Positions 56,792 to 64,000 of a stretch of 64,000 nucleotides of DNA are shown piece after piece. The translations under genes were made by a program, and so were the position numbers. The stretch is from positions 248,001 through 312,000 of the forward strand of contig NZ_PNFP01000004.1 of the NCBI RefSeq assembly GCF_002940685.1. The letters are read 5' to 3'. This stretch comes from Ensifer adhaerens. GTDB taxonomy: Bacteria; Pseudomonadota; Alphaproteobacteria; Rhizobiales; Rhizobiaceae. The notes under the pieces were generated by a model. The model saw nothing but the letters and a program-made list of their open reading frames with translations. It did not search any database and was not told the DNA's origin. How positions within the stretch are numbered: position 1 is the first letter of the stretch; each line of letters starts with the position of its first letter.

Positions 56792-56872
56792 CCCGCAGCA
56801 TTTTCCGCTGCTTGACGATTTCCTTGCGGAACTGACGCGTTAGATTGTCTCCGGCCAACTCCGGAGATCGCC

Positions 56873-57421
56873 ATGCCGCACTTCAACGACATTTCAAAAC
56901 AGCTTTTCGGCAAGCCGCTCAGCGAGCTTGGAGAGATCGAGCGCCGCATTCTCGCCCACGCCCGCGACCGGCGCGCGATCGCGACGGATTCACATGCGAC
57001 CTTCGCTGCCGGCCTCTCCTTCGGCGAAAGGCTCGCGGACAATATCGCGCGCATCGGCGGCTCGTGGAGCTTTATCATCGGCTTTTGCGGCTTTCTCGTA
57101 TGTTGGGTGCTTCTGAACACCGTCCTGCTCGCCGCGGGTGCCTTCGATCCCTACCCGTATATTTTTCTCAATTTGATGCTTTCGATGCTCGCGGCGCTCC
57201 AGGCGCCGGTCATCATGATGTCGCAGAACCGCCAGGCCGAGCGCGATCGCTTCGCCGCCTCGAAGGACTACGAGGTCAATCTCAAATCGGAGGTCGAATT
57301 GATCGCGCTGCACCACAAGGTCGACGACGTGCTGCTGCGCGAGATCTCCGAGCTGCGCGCTGACCTGGCAGCGCTCAACCGTCAGCTCGAACGTTACCGC
57401 GCGCCGCCTGCGCAGGAGTGA
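56873..57421 (+). CDS. DUF1003 membrane protein
   Basis: 182 residues. Two membrane helices, SWSFIIGFCGFLVCWVLLN (about 64-82) and YIFLNLMLSMLAALQAPVIMM (about 95-115), followed by the DUF1003 signature SQNRQAERDRFAASKDYEVN and a coiled-coil tail. Family membership is clear and its function is unknown. GGAG lies seven bases before the ATG. Probably a single gene; the next gene is 283 bases away. Confidence 0.88.
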   Translation: MPHFNDISKQLFGKPLSELGEIERRILAHARDRRAIATDSHATFAAGLSFGERLADNIARIGGSWSFIIGFCGFLVCWVLLNTVLLAAGAFDPYPYIFLNLMLSMLAALQAPVIMMSQNRQAERDRFAASKDYEVNLKSEVELIALHHKVDDVLLREISELRADLAALNRQLERYRAPPAQE

Positions 57422-57704
57422 CCGCACACCGACCAATGCGGGCCGGCGCGCAAGCGAAACGGGGGCAGCGCTCAGCGCTTTTCAGGCATCACGGAAACGG
57501 TGCGTGCAGCCCGCGTGACAGGGCGAAAACTGGCTCACTTTCATAAACCCTAATTCAACCACGACTACACATTTTACAACAAGCGCGAAAATTGCATCGA
57601 TTCAACAACTTATCGGAGTATGAAAAAATTAATATTTGAGGATCACGTTATGGGTGCAGGGACATTCGAAAGATACAGCAACGTGGGTACGCGGAGATGC
57701 TGCA

Positions 57705-58127
57705 ATGTCCAACTTCAAGCGCCTGTTCGGTGGCCGAGACGGGGCCGCCGCGATCGAATTTGCAATCATAGCACCGCTGTTTTTTATGTGCGTGCTGACC
57801 TTGATCGCCTATGGCATCTACCTCAGTGCCGCCCATTCCATCCAGCAGATCGCCGCCGATGCGGCCCGCACCGCAATCGCCGGCCTTTCCGAAACCGAGC
57901 GTGAACGGCTCGCGACCGACTACATCCGTCGCACGACGATGGACCAGACCTTCATCAAGTCCTCGCGGATGACCGTCACCGTCAAGGATGACGCCAACAA
58001 CTCGAACCAGTTCACCGTCCGCATCAAGTACGACGCCGGCGACCTGCCGATCTTCAACCTTTTCACGTTCGCCATGCCGAGCGAACAGATCGAGCGCTTC
58101 GCAACGATACGCATCGGGGGGGTCTGA
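57705..58127 (+). CDS. TadE-like pilus assembly pseudopilin
   Basis: 140 residues from the ATG at 57705, with GGAG eight bases upstream. GRDGAAAIEFAIIAPLFFMCVLTLIAYG is the TadE/pseudopilin N-terminus: G-A-A-A-I-E-F with Glu at mature position 5, processed by a prepilin peptidase such as TadV/CpaA. The rest is a small periplasmic domain. One base separates it from the TadG-like gene. No other tad/cpa genes are in the window. Confidence 0.88.
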   Translation: MSNFKRLFGGRDGAAAIEFAIIAPLFFMCVLTLIAYGIYLSAAHSIQQIAADAARTAIAGLSETERERLATDYIRRTTMDQTFIKSSRMTVTVKDDANNSNQFTVRIKYDAGDLPIFNLFTFAMPSEQIERFATIRIGGV

Positions 58128-58128
58128 T

Positions 58129-59862
58129 ATGCTGTGGAAACCTGTTCGGGCCCTTGCCCGAGAGCGCAGCGGCAATATCGGCATCTCGGCCGCCCTCGCC
58201 ATGCCCCTGGTCATCACGTCGATGGCCCTTGCGATCGACTACGGCTATCTCACCGTCCAGAAGCGCGAAATGCAGACGGCGGTCGATCTCGCCGCCATAG
58301 CCGCCGCCGCCAACGTCAGTGGCGCCGAGAAGGCCGTGCTCAACCACTTTGCCAGCAACGGCCTGAAATACGGCGTTATGACCGCGAGCGGATTGATGAC
58401 CGTCGACGGCAAGGTCCTGGCACCTGGCGACCTCAACATCGCCAAGGTTGACGGCGTTGCAACCGTTGTGCGCGGGCGCTACATCCCCGACCCGTCGGTC
58501 GATGCCGGTCAGCGTTTCGTCAAGGACGCCACGCCGACCGACGCCGTACAGGTGCTGCTCGAAAAGAAGGGCGACATCTTCCTCGCCTCGATCTTTACCA
58601 CCGCGCCGGATCTCAGCGTCGTCGGCACGGCGGCGAGCTCGAAGATCGCCGCGTTCTCCGTCGGCTCGCGCCTTGCCAGCCTGAACGAAGGGCTGCTCAA
58701 CTCCATCCTCGGGCAGATGCTCGGCACGACGGTTTCGCTGAAGGTCATGGATTACCAGGCGCTGATCGCTGCGGACATCGATATACAGCCGTTCCTGAAG
58801 ATCATTGCGACCCGTCTCAGCCTCACCACCGCGTCCTATGAAGACGTGCTCAAGGCCGAACTGACGATGCCGCAGTTGCTCTCCTCCATGCGGCTCGTTC
58901 AGGGCCTGTCCGGAACCGTGACAGCGGCCCTCAGGAGCATCGAGCTTGCGACCGCGAACGACAAGCGCACGTTCACCCTGGCGCAGATCCTCAACCTCGA
59001 CCCGAAGAAGAGCCTGCAGATCGACGCCGGCTCCAACTGGGCGATGCGGGTGAGCGCGCTGCAGATCGTGTCTGCTGCAGCGGCGATTGCCAATGGCAAG
59101 AACCAGATCGCGCTGAATGCCGTGGCCGGCCTCCCCGGCATCGCGTCTGCCAAGGTCAAGCTCGCGATCGGCGAGCCGCCCGTCGAAACGCCCAGCCACC
59201 GCCTCGGCACGCCTGGCGCTGCGGTTCGCACCGCCCAGACCCGCCTTGCCGTCGAAGTCAACGTCGATGGGCTTGCGGCACTTGCCGGCATTCGCATCCG
59301 CCTGCCGATCTATGTCGAGCTCGCCTATGCGGAAGCCAAGCTCGCCGATATCCGATGCTATGGCGGCACGCCTGAGAATGCCTCGGTCACCGTCGATGCA
59401 GTGCCTGGCGTAGCCGAGATCGCAATCGGCGAAGTCGATCCGGCGGTCCTGTCCAACTTCTCGTCCGATGCGCGCGTCCAAAGAGCCAAGCTCGTCGACG
59501 CCCTGGTGGTCAAGATCGATGCGCTCGCCCATGTCGAGGCGCAGAACCTCAAGGCAACGCGCCTGAGCTTCAGCCCGTCCGAGGTCGCCGCCCGGTCGAT
59601 CAAGACCGTTTCGACCAAGGACATCCTGACGTCGACGACGCAGACGCTGCTCAACAATCTCGACCTGAACATCCAGGTCCTGTTCCTGACGCTCGGCAGC
59701 CCGACGATCGTGCAGCAGGCGCTGGCCCAGACGCTCGGAGCGGTCACCAAACCGGTCGACGATCTGCTCTACAACCTGCTTCTGCTGGTCGGCGTCCGCG
59801 TCGGCGAGGCCGACGTCCGCGTCACCGGCGTCAAGTGCCAGTCACCGGTGCTCGTTCAGTAA
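58129..59862 (+). CDS. TadG-like Flp-pilus-associated protein
   Basis: 577 residues. The N-terminus RERSGNIGISAALAMPLVITSMALAIDYG is the Tad/TadG membrane segment, and KREMQTAVDLAAIAAAAN is the conserved block following it (Pfam Tad-type). The remainder is a long Ala/Leu/Val-rich extracytoplasmic domain without a von Willebrand motif. Its start follows the TadE stop by one base, so the two are co-translated. A strong hairpin ends the unit at 59881-59916. Confidence 0.85.
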   Translation: MLWKPVRALARERSGNIGISAALAMPLVITSMALAIDYGYLTVQKREMQTAVDLAAIAAAANVSGAEKAVLNHFASNGLKYGVMTASGLMTVDGKVLAPGDLNIAKVDGVATVVRGRYIPDPSVDAGQRFVKDATPTDAVQVLLEKKGDIFLASIFTTAPDLSVVGTAASSKIAAFSVGSRLASLNEGLLNSILGQMLGTTVSLKVMDYQALIAADIDIQPFLKIIATRLSLTTASYEDVLKAELTMPQLLSSMRLVQGLSGTVTAALRSIELATANDKRTFTLAQILNLDPKKSLQIDAGSNWAMRVSALQIVSAAAAIANGKNQIALNAVAGLPGIASAKVKLAIGEPPVETPSHRLGTPGAAVRTAQTRLAVEVNVDGLAALAGIRIRLPIYVELAYAEAKLADIRCYGGTPENASVTVDAVPGVAEIAIGEVDPAVLSNFSSDARVQRAKLVDALVVKIDALAHVEAQNLKATRLSFSPSEVAARSIKTVSTKDILTSTTQTLLNNLDLNIQVLFLTLGSPTIVQQALAQTLGAVTKPVDDLLYNLLLLVGVRVGEADVRVTGVKCQSPVLVQ

Positions 59863-59880
59863 GCAGGACCGAACGCGTGA

Positions 59881-59916
59881 TCGGGGCGCCCGGCGACAGA
59901 CCGTCGGGCGCCCCGA
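59881..59916 (+). terminator. Hairpin downstream of the tadE-tadG pair
   Basis: Perfect 12-bp stem TCGGGGCGCCCG (59881-59892) with CGGGCGCCCCGA (59905-59916), 18 bases after the stop. No T run follows, but the stem is very GC-rich and likely ends the transcript. Confidence 0.65.
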
Positions 59917-60046
59917 TGAACAATTTCGTGAGTTGACACGTTGTGCGCAAGGTAGCCCTGTTAGAGCGGGCGGAGCTGAGTGGCGATCTGTGGCCTCGAA
60001 TCGGGCATTGGACGCGCCGCGCGAGCATTGGGGGTGTGCGCAGCAG

Positions 60047-60964
60047 ATGCGTGTGATGGCAGAGCAGGAAGGCGCAGCGCGGGATGGCTCGCTCGCCTTC
60101 ACCGCGGAAGGATTTCTTCGTCATCCGGATTTGCGCAGCGTGCTGCAGGCGAGCGCACGCGATCTCATGGCCGCCTACGACATGTTCCCCCGCATCGCCC
60201 GCCTTGTCGCCTCCCACCAGAAATGGACGCTGAGCCAGGCGGTCTACGCCCTTCACCTCGAGCGTGAGCCCGGCAATCCCGAAACCGGGATCACCACCGC
60301 GCGCCTCCTGAAGTTCATCCACGAGACCGGCGGCGCCAGCCGCAACACGGCCGCGGCCTTCATAGCCGAACTGGTGACCTACAAGCTTCTGCGCGACGCG
60401 GAAGGCGGGCGCGCGCGCAAGAAGATCCGTCCGCTTGAGCCGACGGAAGTCAGCGAAGGCGCCATGCTGCGCTGGTTCATGAGCCAGATGGGAACGCTCG
60501 ACCGCTTCGACGGCCAAAGCCGTGTCGCACGCGTCGAAGCCGACCGTTCGATTTTCGAGCGGGCGCAGCCGATCGGCGCGCGCCTCTTGCTTTCGGACCG
60601 CCGCTGGACCGAACCGCCGGAGGGTGTCGCGGCGTTCGTCTGGACCGAGTGCGGCGGCCTCCTTCTCGACGACCTGATGGCGCGACCGAAAAGCCTGGAC
60701 CCCGTGGACGGCAAGGTCTGGCTGGAAGCAAACCTCTCGGATCTCGCCACGCATTACATGATTTCGAACACCCATATCCGACGCATCTTCACGCGGGCGC
60801 AGGACCTCGGCCTGCTTGGCAGGGCCGATCAGGGGCAGCGCGGCCTGTTCTGGCTGAGCGAGCGGCTGATTGAGGAATATTGCCACTGGCAGGCCGTCAA
60901 GCTGGCGGGCCTTGCCAATGGTTTCCGGCAGGCCGAACGGCCCGCGGAAAGCGCGCCGGAGTAA
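60047..60964 (+). CDS. Hypothetical protein with two putative winged-helix segments
   Basis: 305 residues from the ATG at 60047 (GGGGG 12 bases upstream; ATG 60056 is the alternative). No known family. Two stretches have helix-turn-helix character: RLLKFIHETGGASRNTAAAFI at about 80-100 and SDLATHYMISNTHIRRIFTRA at about 235-255, each followed by a wing-like LGL/LLR turn. This could be a DNA-binding regulator of the neighbouring tadE-tadG genes, but that is inference only. Confidence 0.6.
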   Translation: MRVMAEQEGAARDGSLAFTAEGFLRHPDLRSVLQASARDLMAAYDMFPRIARLVASHQKWTLSQAVYALHLEREPGNPETGITTARLLKFIHETGGASRNTAAAFIAELVTYKLLRDAEGGRARKKIRPLEPTEVSEGAMLRWFMSQMGTLDRFDGQSRVARVEADRSIFERAQPIGARLLLSDRRWTEPPEGVAAFVWTECGGLLLDDLMARPKSLDPVDGKVWLEANLSDLATHYMISNTHIRRIFTRAQDLGLLGRADQGQRGLFWLSERLIEEYCHWQAVKLAGLANGFRQAERPAESAPE

Positions 60965-60968
60965 GAGT

Positions 60969-61367
60969 TCACACCCGGCCGGCCGCGAATTTCGGCAGAT
61001 CGTCCTTGATCTCGTAGAAATCGCCCTGATCTTCACAGAAGATGTGATAGCCTGCCTTCAGCTCGGTCGGCTTCTCGAAGGCGCCAGCGAGGATCGAGGT
61101 GTAATCCGAACCGTCCGCCTTCCAGAACAGCGCCGATCCGCAGCGCCGGCAGAAGCCTCTACTGGCGCTGTCGCTGGCCCTGTACCAGGTCACGTTCTCC
61201 GCACCTTCCAGTTCGAAGTCCCGGTCCTGCACATTGGTCGCGGCGTAGTAGAGCCCGGTCTGCTTCCGGCACTGGCTGCAATGGCAGAAGATCAGTTCGC
61301 GCAATTCGCCGCGCGCCTTGAAGCGTATGGAACCGCAAAGGCAGCCCCCGTGATGAACGTCCTGCAT
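60969..61367 (-). CDS. GFA-family (CENP-V/formaldehyde-activating-like) zinc protein
   Basis: 132 residues from the ATG at 61367; GGGAGG lies just upstream. Zinc-binding Cys clusters are arranged as in GFA proteins: GGCLCGSIRF, FCHCSQCRK and the CXXC of GFCRRCGSALF. The family includes glutathione-dependent formaldehyde-activating enzyme and many of unknown role, so the activity is unassigned. Convergent with the winged-helix protein gene, five bases apart. Confidence 0.9.
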   Translation of the reverse strand: MQDVHHGGCLCGSIRFKARGELRELIFCHCSQCRKQTGLYYAATNVQDRDFELEGAENVTWYRASDSASRGFCRRCGSALFWKADGSDYTSILAGAFEKPTELKAGYHIFCEDQGDFYEIKDDLPKFAAGRV

Positions 61368-61458
61368 CGCCCCTCCCAAGAGTCATGATCGCTCCATCCT
61401 GCCATGGAGCCGCCAGGCGCAAGCAATCGCCTGCGCCGCGCCCTGCTCCAGACACGAA

Positions 61459-61493
61459 AATGCCGGGCCAGCTTCCAGAGCCGGCCCGGCATT
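61459..61493 (-). terminator. Terminator of the DAHP synthase gene
   Basis: Perfect 11-bp stem AATGCCGGGCC (61459-61469) with GGCCCGGCATT (61483-61493) and a 13-base loop. On the minus strand it is followed by TTTCGTGTC, about 55 bases after the stop. Confidence 0.75.
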
Positions 61494-61547
61494 GTCAAAT
61501 TCAAAGCATCAAGTCGAAGTTCAGAAAACCTGAACCATGACAGTAGC

Positions 61548-62921
61548 TTAACCGTTGACGACCATCTTCTTCTCGTCGCGGCCGCCCTTCATGCGCTCGG
61601 CGAGCAGGAACGCCAGTTCCAGCGCCTGGTCGGCGTTGAGGCGCGGATCGCAATGGGTGTGGTAGCGGTCGGCGAGATCGTCGCCCGAAAGCGCACGCGC
61701 ACCGCCGGTGCATTCCGTCACGTCGTTGCCGGTCATCTCGATATGGATGCCGCCCGGATGCGAGCCTTCGGCGCGATGGATCTGGAAGAAGCTTTCGACT
61801 TCCGACAGGATCCGCTCGAACGGACGGGTCTTGTAGTTGTTGAGCGTGATCGTGTTGCCGTGCATCGGATCGCAGGACCAGACCACCTTCTTGCCCTCGC
61901 GCTCGACCGCGCGGATGAGGCGCGGCAGATGCTCGGCAACCTTGTCGTGGCCGAAGCGGCAGATCAGCGTCAGGCGGCCGGCTTCGTTGGCCGGATTGAG
62001 CAGATCGATCAGCTCCAGGAGACCGTCGGCCGTCAGCGACGGGCCGCACTTGAGGCCGAGCGGGTTCTTGATGCCGCGGCAGTACTCGATATGCGCATGG
62101 TCGGGCTGGCGGGTACGGTCGCCGATCCAGATCATGTGGCCCGACGTGGCGTACCAGTCGCCCGAGGTCGAATCGACGCGCGTCAGCGCCTGCTCGTAGC
62201 CGAGCAGCAGCGCCTCGTGGCTGGTGAAGAAATCGGTCTCGCGCAGGCTCGGATGGTTTTCCGAGGTGATGCCGATCGCCTTCATGAAGTCCATGGTCTC
62301 GGAGATACGGTCCGCAAGCTTGCGGTAGCGTTCCGCCTGCGGGCTGTCCTTGACGAAGCCGAGCATCCACTGGTGCACGTTGTCGAGGTTGGCATAACCG
62401 CCCATCGCAAAGGCGCGCAGGAGGTTCAGCGTCGCGGCCGACTGGCGGTAAGCCATGATCTGGCGTTCCGGGTTCGGAATGCGCGCTTCCTCGGTGAACT
62501 CGATGCCGTTGATGATGTCGCCGCGGTAGGACGGCAGCGTCACGTCACCCTGCTTTTCGACGCCCGAGGAACGGGGCTTGGCGAACTGGCCGGCGATACG
62601 GCCGACCTTGACCACCGGCTGCTGCGCACCGAAGGTGAGCACGACGGCCATCTGCAGGAAGGCGCGGAAGAAGTCGCGGATCGTGTCGGCGCCGTGTTCG
62701 GCGAAGCTCTCGGCGCAGTCGCCGCCCTGCAGCAGGAAGCCGCGGCCTTCGGCAACGTTGGCAAGGGCACTCTTCAGACGACGGGCTTCGCCCGCAAACA
62801 CCAGCGGCGGATACTTCGCGAGGCGCGCTTCGGTCGCCTCAAGCGCTGCCAGGTCCGGATAGTCCGGCACCTGCTGGATGGGTTTCTGCCGCCAGCTGTT
62901 TGGAGTCCAAGTCTGTGCCAT
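61548..62921 (-). CDS. aroG: Class II 3-deoxy-7-phosphoheptulonate (DAHP) synthase
   Basis: 457 residues from the ATG at 62921; the longer frame to 63008 adds a non-homologous leader. A plant-like (type II) enzyme: [68 protein letters not shown] and [15 protein letters not shown] are all type II signatures. Cys in GDCAE and CGPSL and the His in DPMHG serve the metal site. It joins phosphoenolpyruvate and erythrose-4-phosphate, opening the shikimate pathway. The symbol follows type II usage and may be aroF in related genomes. Confidence 0.93.
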   Translation of the reverse strand: MAQTWTPNSWRQKPIQQVPDYPDLAALEATEARLAKYPPLVFAGEARRLKSALANVAEGRGFLLQGGDCAESFAEHGADTIRDFFRAFLQMAVVLTFGAQQPVVKVGRIAGQFAKPRSSGVEKQGDVTLPSYRGDIINGIEFTEEARIPNPERQIMAYRQSAATLNLLRAFAMGGYANLDNVHQWMLGFVKDSPQAERYRKLADRISETMDFMKAIGITSENHPSLRETDFFTSHEALLLGYEQALTRVDSTSGDWYATSGHMIWIGDRTRQPDHAHIEYCRGIKNPLGLKCGPSLTADGLLELIDLLNPANEAGRLTLICRFGHDKVAEHLPRLIRAVEREGKKVVWSCDPMHGNTITLNNYKTRPFERILSEVESFFQIHRAEGSHPGGIHIEMTGNDVTECTGGARALSGDDLADRYHTHCDPRLNADQALELAFLLAERMKGGRDEKKMVVNG

Positions 62922-63301
62922 TTCGATCACCTGTTGTCTGCCGCGGTTCCAACCGCGCGGGTCACGCCCCGACGGCCAAGGCGGCCGCCCGGTATTCTGA
63001 AATTTCACTCACCATCCGCTCGCCCTGCCCCGGTCACTCGGCCAAGCCTCGTGCCCGCCCAGCCGGAAACGCCGCGGAATGCGGGCTTATAGACGTTAAG
63101 GAAACGCTTGGAAAGCCATCCTATCAGAATTCATTGCTTTGCAGGACGCCCGGTGCGCAAGGATATGTCCACAGGGCGCATGATCCCGAAAGCATAGCCC
63201 CATATATCGAAAGAACTGTGCGCGGTTTCAATAGGATAGTGGCGCCGGCGCGCCGCCGCCACGGCCGCGCGGCGACGCTGCCGCGACAGGAAACGGTGTG
63301 T

Positions 63302-63556
63302 TCATCGATGGTGTCCGGCGGCCTGCGGCCTGCAACGGCCCGCACTCCCGTCCCGGTGCGCCCCTGCGGGCGCGGCAACGGCGCGCGTCGACCACGCGCC
63401 CGGCCTGCGCCGGCCAAGCAGGAAAGAGAAGACCGGCAGCACCCAGTGCAGGCCGCGCCATTCCGGCCCGTCGAGCGGATCGTCCAGGCCGCCGCGCTGC
63501 CCGTGGCGGCCTTCGCGATGCAGAACCATCCACATGACAGCCCAATGTTCAAACAT
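63302..63556 (-). CDS. Small hypothetical protein with strong ribosome binding site
   Basis: 84 residues from the ATG at 63556, preceded by AAAGGAGGCGA, the best Shine-Dalgarno among small frames here. The start MFEHWAVMWMVLHREG is aromatic and His-rich, and WVLPVFSFLL forms a short hydrophobic stretch. The second half is Arg/Gly/Ala-rich, as often seen in out-of-frame translation, so the true C-terminus may be disturbed. Divergent from the LysR gene, so possibly its target. Confidence 0.4.
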   Translation of the reverse strand: MFEHWAVMWMVLHREGRHGQRGGLDDPLDGPEWRGLHWVLPVFSFLLGRRRPGAWSTRAVAAPAGAHRDGSAGRCRPQAAGHHR

Positions 63557-63709
63557 GGTCTCGCCTCCTTTGCCTTGAGACAATGGGAGACCTAATGTCT
63601 TGGCGGGCAGCGTTGTAGGCGCACCGCTGAAAGACGTCTTTCATCCGCGAACGGAAGCCAAGGCGGGCGACTGGCGTTAGGACGAGACAATGACCGCCAT
63701 GGAGTGCTT

Positions 63710-64000
63710 ATGGCCGAGGCAGCCTGGGACGACTTGAAACTGTTTTATCACGTTGCGACCGAGGGCGGATTGAGCGGTGCTGCGACGCGCACAGGCTTGA
63801 GCGCGCCGACCATCGGCCGCCGCATGCTGGCACTCGAGCGAGCGACCGGCCGGGCGCTGTTCATCCGCAGCCAGCAAGGTTACAGCCTCGCCCACGATGG
63901 CCAGATCCTGCTCGAACATGTCCGCGCCATGCAGAATGCGGCCGAGAACATCTCCGACTGGCACCGCGACGCCTTCGCGCTGCCGATCGTGTCGGTCGCA
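63710..64000 (+). CDS. LysR-family transcriptional regulator, N-terminal part (cut by window end)
   Basis: 97 residues before the window ends. The N-terminal winged helix is clear: LKLFYHVATEGGLSGAATRTGLSAPTIGRRMLALERATGRALFIRS, then the linker helix LLEHVRAMQNAAENI. GGAG sits five bases before the ATG at 63710. The usual LysR pattern of a divergent target points to the small gene at 63556. Confidence 0.9.
   Translation, partial: MAEAAWDDLKLFYHVATEGGLSGAATRTGLSAPTIGRRMLALERATGRALFIRSQQGYSLAHDGQILLEHVRAMQNAAENISDWHRDAFALPIVSVA

Noticed and set aside
57620-57904. 94-residue frame with GGAGT before its ATG, upstream of tadE
   Set aside because: Beyond the first 20 codons it overlaps tadE in another frame and becomes Arg/Cys-rich noise.

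Overview
The window looks like a chromosomal segment of an alphaproteobacterium of the order Rhizobiales, most probably the Ensifer/Sinorhizobium lineage. The evidence is high GC with rhizobial codon use, a giant GPR/RgsE polar-growth protein (a Rhizobiales family), a SinR/SinI-type quorum-sensing pair next to a Dme-type malic enzyme and bluB, and petABC beside two ABC exporters. No transposase, integrase, prophage, CRISPR array, rRNA or tRNA was seen. It reads as core chromosome with a few lineage-specific small genes.

Layout. 1-1574: C-terminal end of a YcjX-type GTPase and its YcjF-type membrane partner. 1590-3241: Tat-exported molybdoenzyme with a cytochrome b561-type subunit. 3478-8066: secreted proteins, folP-folB-folK, a [2Fe-2S] ferredoxin, a lone Hpt protein, and a candidate anti-Shine-Dalgarno small RNA with a terminator (about 6985-7102). 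8606-15184: rgsE/gpr. 15471-19280: a small secreted protein and the cytochrome bc1 operon petABC, preceded by a FixK/FNR-type box. 19660-23497: two paralogous ABC exporters. 23981-28391: trmL, an FMN reductase and soxR sharing a palindromic SoxR operator, an MFS transporter and hemF. 28684-34978: an S41-like protein, a small Cys-containing peptide, a BON protein and an Mla-type lipid transport operon. 35218-40796: dipeptide epimerase, MFS transporter, metallophosphoesterase and malic enzyme.

41067-44770: LuxR-type sinR, a lux-type box, sinI, a DUF2865 protein, and bluB under a cobalamin riboswitch. 44814-48026: an SDR dehydrogenase and PhyH dioxygenase divergent from a LacI regulator. 48048-54560: a GGDEF cyclase, an ankyrin protein, a beta-propeller protein, a small membrane protein and nadE. 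54811-64000: an LTA-synthase-like transferase, a DUF1003 protein, a TadE/TadG pair, a putative wHTH protein, a GFA enzyme, class II DAHP synthase, and the start of a LysR regulator.

Several genes fit a common set of jobs: envelope and polar growth (RgsE, Mla module, LTA-like transferase, metallophosphoesterase), respiration and redox control (petABC, FixK-type box, SoxR regulon, molybdoenzyme), cofactor synthesis (folate, haem, B12 lower ligand, NAD) and cell-density signalling (SinR/SinI, GGDEF protein). Start codons were often moved inward from the longest reading frame, using Shine-Dalgarno sequences and signal peptides. All homology statements come from reading the translated sequence, not from database searches.
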